Below are positions 1 to 10,100 of a DNA stretch of 64,000 bases, one piece after another. A program made the translations under genes and the position numbers. The notes under the pieces were generated by a model. It saw only the letters and a program-made list of their open reading frames with translations. It was not told the DNA's origin and searched no databases. The DNA is taken from contig CAUEEP010000737.1 of the NCBI GenBank assembly GCA_958450365.1, positions 2,717,501 through 2,781,500 of the forward strand, in the 5' to 3' direction. Within the stretch, counting starts at the first letter, position 1; each line of letters opens with the position of its first letter. The DNA comes from Mesorhabditis belari (Eukaryota; Nematoda; Chromadorea; Rhabditida; Rhabditidae).

Positions 1-582
1 ATAGTACTACTATTAGAGAGTGCACTACTATTATAGTAATAGTATTGTATTACTCTAATAGTATTGCGGTCCAGGAGGGACTTCAAAAAATAGTAGTGCA
101 CCCCCGAAAATTTGAATTTCTGTTTGCTTCTTTTTCATCTAAACCTTTTTGATTTTATGTTTATGTGACATTCTAAAGCTATTCAAGCAAGCAAAAGTGA
201 GGCTTTTTTTATTCATTTATTTACTATTCTTCACATGAAAAAGTTAGCAAAAAATCTAAAAAATCTAAAATTGTTGTGCAAAGTGGAAAAAAATCTTTTT
301 GTTTTTTGTCAAGACACAAATTGTCAACTCGCCGGCCCACAACTGTATGTTAAAAGGAGCCAAAGGAGTACGTGAAAGAATTGCAAGAATTTTTGGAACA
401 AATCTTATATCTGTCTTACTTTGGTAAATGATAAAACTCTTTAATAGTACTAATAGTATTGCGGTCCAGGGGGTTCAAAAAATAATAGTGCGCGCTACTA
501 GAGGTGCACACTTTAATAGTACTACTATTAGAGAGTGCACTACTATTATAGTAGTGCACTCTCTAGAGAATACGGTATATGA

Positions 583-645
583 TAATCATGATATGATGAT
601 ATGATGATATGATGATATGATGATATGATGATATGATGATTATCA
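583..645. repeat. (ATATGATG)n microsatellite
   Basis: About seven near-perfect copies of the 8-mer ATATGATG, flanked by GATAATC and GATTATC, so the array sits within a short inverted repeat. No coding role is visible. Confidence 0.9.
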
Positions 646-1441
646 TCCCAAGTACAGTCCACAGCTCAACCCTTGTTCACTATAATCCGATCGCTGCACT
701 TCGTGCTCTTGATGTTAACGCAATCTTTCTAGTACATCATTTAGCAAAAATTCCTCAAATTCAGTGCACCAGAAAGGGAGTGTTTTTCAAGCACAAAGTA
801 CACGACAAGAAAAAGCACTATCAGAGATTTAGTTGTCCAAATTTCATATCTAATTATTTTGCTTTGGCTATTTTCTTCCAGAATCGATTTTCTATTGAAA
901 ACACTAGATGTTCACTCGATCATTTTTCATCAAATCTCACTCAAATATCATCAAATATCACCCGTTTTCATTCATCTCAATCGACTACCGTTTCCCCTTG
1001 AATTTCTCGAGGGTTTTCCAATTTCCGGGGTGCTCGAAATTCGATCCTTTTTTTTCCTCAAATATGCTAATTATTCGCCGAATTTACCCCCGCCAGGAAA
1101 CGGGGAAACGGATCAGATTTTATAGACATTACTCTCACAAAAAGATCTACTGAATATTTTCAGCTTAGAAGAAATCTACCGCTTTTGTTTTTACTAAATG
1201 TAGACGCTTTTTGAAGGAATTTCATATCAGTTTTCGAAAAACTACCGTAATCTAGCTCTAAGATTTTAATCATTTTATAGGTTTATAGGTTTATAGGTTT
1301 CTTTTTTCTGGTTCAAAGAGTAATTCAAAAGATAGATTGGATAGCTAGATCAATTCGTCGAATTGATCAATTGAAATCGAATTGAAATCGAATTGAAATT
1401 GATCAATTGAAATCAAAATCGATTAGCCATTAATCAATTCG

Positions 1442-1790
1442 ACGTTGACACGTTTTAGAAAACGCATTCAACACCAAGTCAAGAGTACGGTAGTTTTCGG
1501 AAGTTGAAAAAATGAATTATTTAAGCCTTAAAAATCTTTTCCGATTTTCTTGAGTCTAGGGCAGATCTATCTTGAAATTGTTGTCAAATGAGCAAATTAT
1601 CGAGAATAGAAATCATTATGGGAATCGTGGTTCAATAAGTGACTCTCATTGACCCGTGATTTTGCTATTTGCTACTCAGCGCTCCCGGGACTCGAACCCA
1701 CGACCTTTGTACTAACCATTACACCACAACGCACCCCATCCAACACACTCCAGAGGGGGTTAACTCTAGCTTTTCATTCAGCTTTCCATT
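1442..1790 (-). repeat. tRNA-derived SINE-like repeat, copy 1 (interrupted)
   Basis: Reading the minus strand, there is a tRNA-like head with an A-box-like stretch (GTGGTGTAATGGTTAGTAC) and a perfect B box (GGTTCGAGTCC), then GATCTGCCCTAGACTCAAG and a tail running to GCGTTTTCTAAAACG. It matches the plus-strand copy at 2575-2815 almost base for base. A 105-bp block (about 1570-1674) interrupts it just downstream of the tRNA-like head, and the same block occurs again in flp-13 intron 4 (about 5606-5720). A pol III-mobilised SINE is inferred from head plus conserved tail; I see no protein coding. Confidence 0.65.
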
Positions 1791-2574
1791 CAGCTTTCCA
1801 TTCAGCTTTCTAGCTCTAGTTTTCCATTCAAAAATTGAGGCAGACAAACGTTTATCTCGTCTTTTTTCCCTCGTAAATCCATTTATTTTAAAAAATGATC
1901 CACTAATCATTTCAGTAACATCATATTCATAAAAAAGAATTCCCCGAAAATCGGGAATAATTTGAAAAATGAAAGACTCGAGAAAAGAGTTCGGAGTTCA
2001 GCTTCAGAAATCTCATTTCTCGGCCACGAATCGGTGAAATTTGAGAGAGAGAGAGAGAAGAAAATGATTTCCTTTTCTTTTAAATAACTTTTAAATGAAA
2101 TTTTTTTTCAATAAAAAGCATCAGAATCAATTGAATAGAATCATTTTTGGAAAAAAAGGGCAAAAAAATTTGATTTGAGTAACAAAAACCAAATTATAAG
2201 CCACTTCCTCAACCTTTTTGATCAAACAATTCATATTTCATTTCATTCTTTCATTTGGTCAAATGAAAGCTTGAGTTGTGTCCTTCCCTAGTTAAATTTA
2301 ACTTTCTTTTTCTTTTTTTTCCTACCCTAATACCTCTAATAGTAGCGCCCCCCTATAATGACGGTCGGAGCGTCGCGTAGTCTAACTTTAAACATATTTT
2401 TCTCGCCACTCATTTATGCTACAGTGTGCGCTTAAGTATCAAATGAAAGCTGAAATTCAGGGCTATTTTTTGATATCAAAAATGTATTTTTAGAAATTAT
2501 GGTCGCTTAGAAAAAAAATGATTTAATAAAAATTTTTTGCGACTGAATTTTTTCGACGTTTGTGTGTCTCAATT

Positions 2575-2815
2575 TTTGAATGGAAAGCTAGAGTTAACTC
2601 CATCTGGAGTAAAGGAGATCAGGTGGGTTGTGGTGTAATGGTCAGTACATTTGCCCGGTAAGCGAGAGGTCGAGGGCTCGAGTCCCGGGAGCCGACGAGT
2701 TTCCGATCTGCCCTAGACTCAAGAAAACCGGAAAAGATTTTTAAGGCTTAAATAATTCATTTTTTCGACTTCCGAAAACTACCGTACTCTTGACTTGGCG
2801 TTGAATGCGTTTTCT
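2575..2815 (+). repeat. tRNA-derived SINE-like repeat, copy 2
   Basis: The head TTGTGGTGTAATGGTCAGTA resembles an A box and D arm, and GCTCGAGTCCCGGG occupies the B-box/T-arm position. A tRNA-unrelated tail shared with copy 1 follows. The element is bounded upstream by GAATGGAAAGCTAGAGTTAAC, also shared with copy 1. The two copies are inverted relative to each other and about 0.8 kb apart. The tRNA-like part lacks a clean acceptor stem, so it is not called as a functional tRNA. Confidence 0.65.
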
Positions 2816-2818
2816 AAA

Positions 2819-3130
2819 TCGGTAAGCGAAAGGTCGATGGCTCGAGTAGAGTGTGTTCCTTTCGACTAACACGTTTTCTAAAATGCACCTATTTGAGAAA
2901 AGCACCGTAGTCGGATTTCCATCCGATCAGCTCAATTTTGGTGTCATTTGATGAGGAATCACAAGGCTCAGCCAATGATTTAAAAATTGGATTGATCGGA
3001 TGAAAATTAATTTGACTTACTACGGTTTGACTACGATACTTTTCTCAAATAGGTGCATTTTAGAAAACGCATTAGTCGAGAGGAACACACTCGAGTCCTC
3101 GAGCACGAGTTTTCGATCTGCCCTAGTCTC
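2819..3130 (+). repeat. Third SINE copy split by a 250-bp foldback MITE
   Basis: Two SINE fragments, CGGTAAGCGAAAGGTCGATGGCTCGAG on the left and GAGCACGAGTTTTCGATCTGCCCTAGTCTC on the right, are separated by about 250 bp. That insert has terminal inverted repeats of roughly 55 bp: GTGTGTTCCTTTCGACTAAC through TTTGAGAAAAG on the left, with its reverse complement ending in GAGGAACACACTCGAG on the right. The SINE therefore inserted first and the MITE later. Confidence 0.65.
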
Positions 3131-3147
3131 CAACTCGAGACTGTACG

Positions 3148-3285
3148 GGAAGCCCTACTATTAGAGGCATTACGGGAAGCGCTACTATTAGAGGCATTAC
3201 GGGAAGCGCTACTATTAGAGGCATTACGGGAAGCCCTACTATTAGAGACATTACGGGAAGCGCTACTATTAGAGGCATTACTTTT
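3148..3285. repeat. 27-bp tandem repeat
   Basis: Around five copies of a 27-bp unit containing CATTACGGGAAGCGCTACTA. It is open in frame on both strands (giving repetitive LLLEALREA and NASNSSASR peptides), but there is no start context or splice structure. I treat it as a minisatellite, not a gene. Confidence 0.8.
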
Positions 3286-3770
3286 TCTACTGCTTTCTCG
3301 AAAATAAGGAAAAAGCAAAATTTTGCTAAAGTTTTTCGAATAAACTTTGAAATAAATAGCTACAACTTTAAAGCTATATCGAAAAAAGCTTTGTTTTTAG
3401 TTTATAAACCCTCTGCCTTATTGCTTTTGTGTGTAATTCGCGTTTCTTTTGTCTCAACAAATTCTTTTGTCCTTCGAATTTTAGAGAAAAATCGGTATCA
3501 CTTGATCTTTTTTGTCTCAATTTCCCCCTTGAGGGCTTTGCCACTTCTGAATAATTCACTCGAATCTATCCAAAAAAGAAATTGTGTTCACTCTTTGAAA
3601 AGAAATGAGATAAACGAGCAAAACACGAAAAACAAAGAAGATTCGGAAGGGGATAAAGGCTATTTTTTTTGTAAACTTTTTTTTGAATGAAATTGATTTG
3701 CTTTCTTATGTTTTTTTTTTCGTTTCTCTTTTTTTCTCTTTTCAAAACAAAGCAAAAACATTTTCTTTTC

Positions 3771-3773
3771 CAG
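3771..3773 (+). promoter_or_regulatory. Likely 5' (trans-)splice acceptor of flp-13
   Basis: A pyrimidine tract ending TTTTCTTTTCCAG lies 70 nt upstream of the flp-13 ATG. No upstream coding exon is visible, so this is either an SL trans-splice site or the end of a 5'UTR intron. The sequence cannot tell these apart. Confidence 0.5.
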
Positions 3774-3843
3774 GCTCACCTCACTGGGTTATCCGTCGTT
3801 GATCCCAAATTTGTCCTCTGTGATTGAACGAGAGTCGATCAAA

Positions 3844-6467
3844 ATGCACAACTTGTCATTGTATGGAATCATCGCTTTGTCGGCTCTTCTCATCCAAATC
3901 GTTTCTGCGTTTGATTCGACCGAAATTCGAATGCTTGAAGAAGAACGTGAGTCGCAGATTTCGATTACCGTAAATACTGTAATAGTACCCCACCCCCATA
4001 ATGACGGTGCGGAGCGTTGCGTAGTCTAGCTTTGGACGCGCTTTTCTCGACACTGGTTTATGCTACAATGCGCGTTTAGGTATCAAAAAATAGCCCTGAA
4101 TTTCAGCTATTTTTTGATACCAAAGATGCATTTTTTGAAGGTACGGGCGCTTTGAAAAAAATGAAATACTAAAAAACTTTTGCGACTACGCGACTGTACG
4201 AGGGGGGTGGGGTACTATCACAGTATTTACGGTAGGTTAATTAGGAATAGGGGGGTGACTCACTGTCGAATCGATCACTATCGCTGAACTGTTAGCTTCA
4301 AAAATAATAGATTTAGCTTATAGATTTAGATTATCGATTTAAAACGAAACGATTTAGAACATTTATTGCTATATTTCTTTTGAAAACTGTAGCTCTTCAG
4401 TTCATGTAGTTCTTGGTGACTACTTTGCGCCAAATTTTTTGCGCAACTCACCATAACTTTCTTCTAAGTGAACCAATCTTTATGATTTTCGTGTCGTTTT
4501 GTAGATCTTAATAAGTGCAACAAAATGACACGAAAATCATAAAGATTAGCCCATTTAGTAAAAAGTTATGGCATTTTTGCGGAAATTAGCCTACCCAGGA
4601 GTTTTTATAAAGCTGAGAATTTATTGAGACATTCAAAATTGAAATTTATTTGAATTCTAGACGATTTTGATTATACAAAAGTGAGCGAGAATATCGAGAA
4701 TTTTCATAAAACTTTATTTGAAATCGAGCTTTCAAAAGAAAATGTGTTTGAATTTATTTAAATAGCGTTAAAGCTTTTAAAAACGAAATTATGTTCTATC
4801 TAATCTATCTATTTTGTTTTTTTTCATTTGAAATTCTTTTTCAAAATCTTACAGAATCAAAAGTTGATTGAATTAAAGCTATGTAGATTAGGGTCGAGAA
4901 AGTCGAGAAAGTCTAGAAAGAAAACATATTAAACTCTCGGCAATCTTTTCTTCACCCCTTATCATCTCTTTTTTTTCAGAAAACCGTGCTCGACAACCAT
5001 TTTCCTATGGTAATTTCGAAGAATTCTAAATTTTCCCTGTCCCTTTTTACATTCGTTTTTAATTCGTTTAACAAAAATCCCTCAAAAAGTGCTAAAACTT
5101 TGTGCAACAAAAAAAAAGAGATAAAAGAGTGCCGTGTGGAATTTCGAATGATTTATTGACTAATATTTTCGTTTAGCTGACACATTTATGAAGAGAGCCG
5201 CCTCGCCATTGATACGCTTCGGGAAACGGGTGAGTGGGCAAAGATTTATGAAGAAAATTGAGATAATCCACAGAATAAAGTCTCTATGCCTTTTGTATCC
5301 ATTTTAGAAAACTACAGTAACCAATTCAAATCGTTAACTTGACAACAAATTCACATTCAATTTGCTTTTATTTCCAGGAATTCAACTCAAGCCCATTGAT
5401 ACGTTTCGGGAAAAGATCGCCAGGCGCGCCGTTGATCCGATTTGGACGCTCACCCGATGCGGCTCCGTTGATTCGGTAAGGAACACTGAAATTGATTTTC
5501 TAAAGAATAGAACTTGGCTCTGATAATGGGATCGTTTCACGGATTATTTCCCGTTTGGATATATGGACTTGAAGAAGGGTTAACAGCACAAAAATGTTCG
5601 TTTCTATCTTGAAATTGTTGTCAAATGACCAAATCATCGCACAGTTCTCTAGAATAGAAATCATTATGGGAATCGTGGTTCAATAAGTGACTCTCATTGA
5701 GCCGTGATTTTGCTATTGGGCTACTCCCGAAAAAAAAATCCGAGAAACGACTACGACAATCTGAAAATATCACAATGAGTATAGAGCCCAGAATTGCCTT
5801 CAATTATCTATTTTAGATTCGGCCGATCAATGCCAATGGAGGGTCCGTTAATCCGTTTCGGACGATCACCAAACAGCGCCCCGTTAATCAGGTTGATTCA
5901 AAGGATTGCATTCAAAGCTTAATAAATTTGAGTGGAAGTTGAAAAAACAAAAAACTAAGTAAACTATTGACTAAAGAATGGAAAGTTATTCTTTTACAAG
6001 AACTCGGTCAGTTCAGTTCAAATGATGAAAGAGTCCGTTGAAAACCCGATTCAATTCAATCCCAACTTTAGGCTTGACTTAATTTTAGTTCTCTAAAGAT
6101 TGTTTGAGGTTTAATTTTAAAAAAACGTCATTTTAGATTCGGCAAGCGTTCCCCAGCCGGTCCATTGATTCGATTCGGCCGCGCTCCTGAGGCATCGCCG
6201 TTGATCCGATTCGGGAAACGATCAGCCGGTGATGAGATCAACAGGTGAATCATTCCATTTTTCAAGTAAAATTGATTCTCGCCGTGTACCTTGCTCCAGA
6301 ATGTAAACGCATACTTTCTGGCATACCAAAATCTTCTCTTTCTCATGACAAAATTAAAAACAAAGAGAGTTCAGTGCGCCAGGAGAGCTGTGTTTACATG
6401 CGAGCACAGAGTACACATATCGTCCCAATTACTAAATGCAAATTTTAGCAATGAGGACGAGGAATAG
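3844..6467 (+). CDS. flp-13: FMRFamide-like neuropeptide precursor FLP-13
   Basis: Secreted precursor processed into amidated RFamide peptides. Exons: 3844-3946, 4980-5009, 5177-5229, 5378-5475, 5817-5891, 6137-6244, 6449-6467 (486 nt, 161 aa, phases consistent). The start at 3844 gives a signal peptide of about 22 residues (MHNLSLYGIIALSALLIQ...). A start at 3799 would add 15 residues before it and is less likely. Mono- or dibasic sites release eight peptides, all ending PLIRFG: AASPLIRFG, EFNSSPLIRFG, SPGAPLIRFG, SPDAAPLIRFG, SMPMEGPLIRFG, SPNSAPLIRFG, SPAGPLIRFG and APEASPLIRFG. The APLIRFG/ASP motifs identify flp-13 among nematode flp genes, whose C. elegans product acts in sleep and body-wall signalling. 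A short acidic tail (SNEDEE) ends the protein. Introns 1 and 4 contain repeats. Confidence 0.93.
3966..4234 (+). mobile_element. MITE family A, copy in flp-13 intron 1
   Basis: A 269-bp element with inverted termini TACCGTAAATACTGTAATAG...CAGTATTTACGGTA that extend into GTACCCCACCCCC and its complement. It begins within 20 nt of the exon 1 donor. The interior carries a conserved inner palindrome (GTATCAAAAAATAGC...GCTATTTTTTGATAC) and no coding capacity. Related copies lie at 13356, 36210, 42240 and 49016. Confidence 0.85.
4424..4602. mobile_element. MITE family B (GCGCAA foldback), copy 1
   Basis: Foldback unit sharing TTTTTTGCGCAACTCACCAT, AACTTTCTTCTAAGTG, TTTATGATTTT and GTAGATCTTAATAAGTGCAA with copies at 12283 and 39475. 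It ends in GCGGAAATTAGCCTACCC, the complement of the GGGTAGGCTAGTTTCCGC start of the other copies. It lies in flp-13 intron 1 and is non-coding. Confidence 0.75.
5606..5720. repeat. Dispersed 110-bp repeat (second copy in SINE at 1.6 kb)
   Basis: The stretch from TATCTTGAAATTGTTGTCAA to GCCGTGATTTTGCTATT, in flp-13 intron 4, matches about 1570-1674 with few differences. In the 1.6-kb copy it interrupts a SINE, showing that it is mobile. The class is unknown. Confidence 0.7.
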
Positions 6468-7158
6468 GTCAACCTCTCATCCAAATCCAAAATCAGAAAA
6501 AAGATCTCTCCCAAAATTTTCTATCTTTCACAAAACCTAAAAAGAAGACCAAATTGTTCGCTAAATGTTGAGGTTTTGAGAATATTGTCTTATCTATAGC
6601 TGGTCTATCCAACTTTAATTCTTTTTGCTTAAATATCTCTTTTGTTTCCCATTTTCTCCGTGTGTTGTCCGACTCGTTGATGAAAAAAAGAGAGAGAAAT
6701 GAACATTTTGTCGGCGTTTATCAAGCTTTTTGCACAAAGAAAAACAACACGTCCAAAACACGCTTAAACCACTACAATCTCACTACATATAAACATGCCA
6801 ATAACCATATTTTTGCGATACCCCGCAAAAAAAATTTCCAATTCCTCACGCTTCAGCACTTTTTCAATCAAAATTAGCGTATCGCACTGACGATCTTAAC
6901 GAATTCCCCTTGAAAATACTATTTATTGCTCCAATTCAAAATCCCTATGAAATAACATGTACAAAGAAAAAAATATGATACAACTACCAAACTTTTAAAA
7001 AAAAGATTAATCACACAATCGATATCGGGTAAAGAAACATTGGATAACTAGAATCGTAAAGCAAAAACCTGACAAATTATAATCAAAAGAATAGAGCTCA
7101 TGATTGCACAAATAAGGGTAAAAAAATCACTAACCGAAAAATAATGTAATCTTTTGAT
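6468..7158. other. Convergent 3' intergenic interval (flp-13 / ivd-1)
   Basis: This interval holds the 3'UTRs of two convergent genes. A minus-strand AATAAA (forward TTTATT at about 6922-6927) lies roughly 230 bp past the ivd-1 stop and is a plausible poly(A) signal. I see no coding exon and no RNA gene. Confidence 0.55.
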
Positions 7159-10100
7159 TTACGAAGAGTATTCTTTGTTCAACGCTCGTCCGATGATCAA
7201 ACGACGAACCTGGTAATGCAAAAGTGTTTGAACATTGATATTGAAAAATTCTACTTAAAGATGGGTTGCGGTAATTTTCATGTTTAAAAGTAAAACTAAG
7301 CAACCTCGCTCGTTCCAGCACCAATCTCGTACAATTTCGCGTCTCTAAGCAAACGTCCAGCCGGATAGTCGTTGATGTAACCATTTCCACCTTAAAAATG
7401 AACTTTAGCAGATAAATGTAAATAATGCTTTTAGATATCTGTTCGCGCATATAAAAACAGCTCACCTAGTATTTGAATGGCATCAAGGGCGACTTGTGTG
7501 GCTTTTTCAGCTAAATAGAGAATCACACCCGCACAATCCTAAAGATGATTGATAAATTTACATATTTAATTTAAATTATCACGCTGGATAAACCCACTTT
7601 ATTGCTGACATGTCCCTTATCGGCTCCTTTCGCGATCATGTAGAGATACGATCGACAAGCGTTCAACGTCGTGTACATATCCGCCATTTTGCCTTGCAAG
7701 AGCTAAAATAATTCATAAAGCCATTGCAAATTTTGCTTTTTACTCAAATTTTTAGTAGAACAAACAAGTATATTACCTGATACTCTCCAATTCGTTGTCC
7801 GAAAGCTTTCCTCTGATGCGCATAGTCGAAAGCGACATCACAAGCGGCTTGCATGATTCTAAAACGGTTGAATGATGCGCTAAAAAGCTATAGAAAATGG
7901 CTATGAACTACGGAGACAGCTGTTATATCTAAAAAGATAACATAATAGACCAAAAAGCCACCCCAAAGGTCCACCAGACAGCACGAGTCGCTCGTAGTCC
8001 AAACCTGTCATCAACACGTAAACGCCCTTATTCATTGCTCCCATCACGTTCTCCACTAAAATATAACTCGCCATGAAATATCTAAAGCAAAAATTGACCT
8101 GGCACTTCACAATTATCAAATACCAATTCACAAGTGTTTGACCCGCGCATGCCGAGTTTGTCCAATTTGGGTGATGTGGTGAAGCCTTTGAAATCCTAAA
8201 TATGGGAACGGTTAGATATTTCTATATTTTCTTACTTTCTCTACTAGAAAAGTCGTGATTCCATGTTGATGTTTTGAGGGATCGGTTTTCGCGTAAACGA
8301 TGAGCACATCTGCATCCGGGCCGTTAGTGATCCAAAACTTTGTTCCATTCAACACGTAGCTAAACTCATATATCAAAAGTTTGACTTGTTACTGGATAGG
8401 AAAACTCACTAATCGCCTTTCTTTTCGGCTCGAAGTTTCATACTGACCACATCACTTCCAGCTCCCGCCTCGGACATCGCCAATGCACCAATGTGATCAC
8501 CGGAGATTAACTAAAATTGAATTGATATTTAAATCGTTTAATTAGAATCGAATTATTTCATATACCTAATTTCAAACAATAATACAAACCTTTGGTAGGT
8601 ACTTTTGCTTTTGATCCTCGGTGCCGTGGCGGACAATTTGATTGACACAGAGATTTGAGTGCGCACCTGAAAATCAAGATTCAGCAATGTCTATAGTTTT
8701 TTAAGAAATAGACAACACTTAACTTTCATTTTGCAAAAATTTAGGATCTAGGTATATTTTTCGTACTTATCGGTTATCTACTATAAAGCAGAAGAGACGT
8801 CTGTCTGTCTGTCACAGTCACTTTTCTCGACGCTCAGCTCAAATTATATCGATCAAAACCATTTTTTAAAAAGTCCAAAAACTGCAAAATTAGCCGAGCC
8901 CAATGTTGTCTAATTTCCCTTTGATCTGGGTCATGGGGGGAAAGTGTTCCTAGACCTCCGTGCGGTTCTCCCTGGAGATTCCCATATTTGGGATGAGCCA
9001 ACTATAGGAATAGGTTTAAAATAACTTGGATAAATGAAATATATGAATCGCCAACTACGTTCAGCCCCAACTATCCCGCAGGAAAGGCGGCGTTAGCCGA
9101 AAAGATTCCTGCTTACGAAGACAATATGATTTTCGATTGACACGACAACAAGGATTATAAATTTACGTAAGACCTCAACCCGCAGCAGTTTTCAGCTGCG
9201 TTAGCAGCTGAAAACTGCTGGTATTCTTATAAAAAAGACCTTTACATCAAGTCGGTTATATCCCTACAAAATGAACTAACTTGTGGGGATATAACCGACA
9301 TGATGGATGAATCAAACTCTTGTGGGATATAACCGACTAGCACCATATTTTTATCTTGATCAAAATATGCAAACTAACCATATGAGAGAGCAATGGATCC
9401 CGAGGCTCTCGACAACTCCTCCATTGCCAACACGTGCGAAAAGTAGTTCATCCCCGAGCCACCGTATTTTTCTGAAAATAAAAAATAGGCAAGTAGGAAG
9501 TTTGAGCAGAGATTTCCCATAAAATTTTTGATAAAAAATTACCTGGAGCGGTGACTCCAAGCAGTCCATTTGTGCCAAGAGTCTTCCAAAACTGGCGTAA
9601 ATTCTTGAAGTTGTTGTCTCTAAAATAATAAATGATGTACATCTATAAAGCTGAATTCATCAAACTTTGCTAACTATTAGGTTGTCCAGTTATGAATGCG
9701 CGCCTGCTCTTGAACAGCGTACCTTAGGGCTATACAATTTTATCAAACCCTATTCTCTATATGTTGTTCAAGATTTCTTATTTATTACAACTTTTCGTGT
9801 TTTTGACGTTAAACTAATTCATTTTTGATTTAATTTCCGTGTTTAAATGACCGAGACGAAGTTTCGTCATCGTGCCAGTCTTTGTTATGACTTCAAATTG
9901 GGCAAAAATGCCGTTGAATCCCATCGAGATCTCTGCAGAGTATTTGGCGAAGATGCTATTTCGGTCGCCGATGGTTTCAACGATTTCGAGAAGGAAATGA
10001 ATCTTTGGAAGACGAAGACCACCAACGACGACCTCCTGCGATCGATAATGCAGTACTGAAGCAGGCGATAGAAATGGATCCTCGACAAACGACGCGTGAA

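Larger units (their letters stand above)
1..3798. other. Repeat-rich intergenic region upstream of flp-13
   Basis: I see no convincing coding exon here; the short ORFs lack splice-consistent continuation or lie in repeats. The content is: two copies of a unit carrying CTACTATTAGAGAGTGCACTACTATTATAG (about 1-110 and 440-575); an ATATGATG array; a degenerate foldback-type repeat ending in GAGCACAAAGTAC (about 690-805); three copies of a tRNA-derived SINE (about 1442-1790, 2575-2815, and a third split by a MITE, about 2819-3130); a diverged MITE copy (about 2330-2560); and a 27-bp tandem repeat (3148-3285). The last 100 bp is pyrimidine-rich and leads into the flp-13 5' acceptor. Confidence 0.7.

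Noticed and set aside
3031..3318. Open frames on both strands with Ser/Asn or Leu/Glu repeats
   Set aside because: They are by-products of a 27-bp tandem repeat and lack start context and splice continuity.
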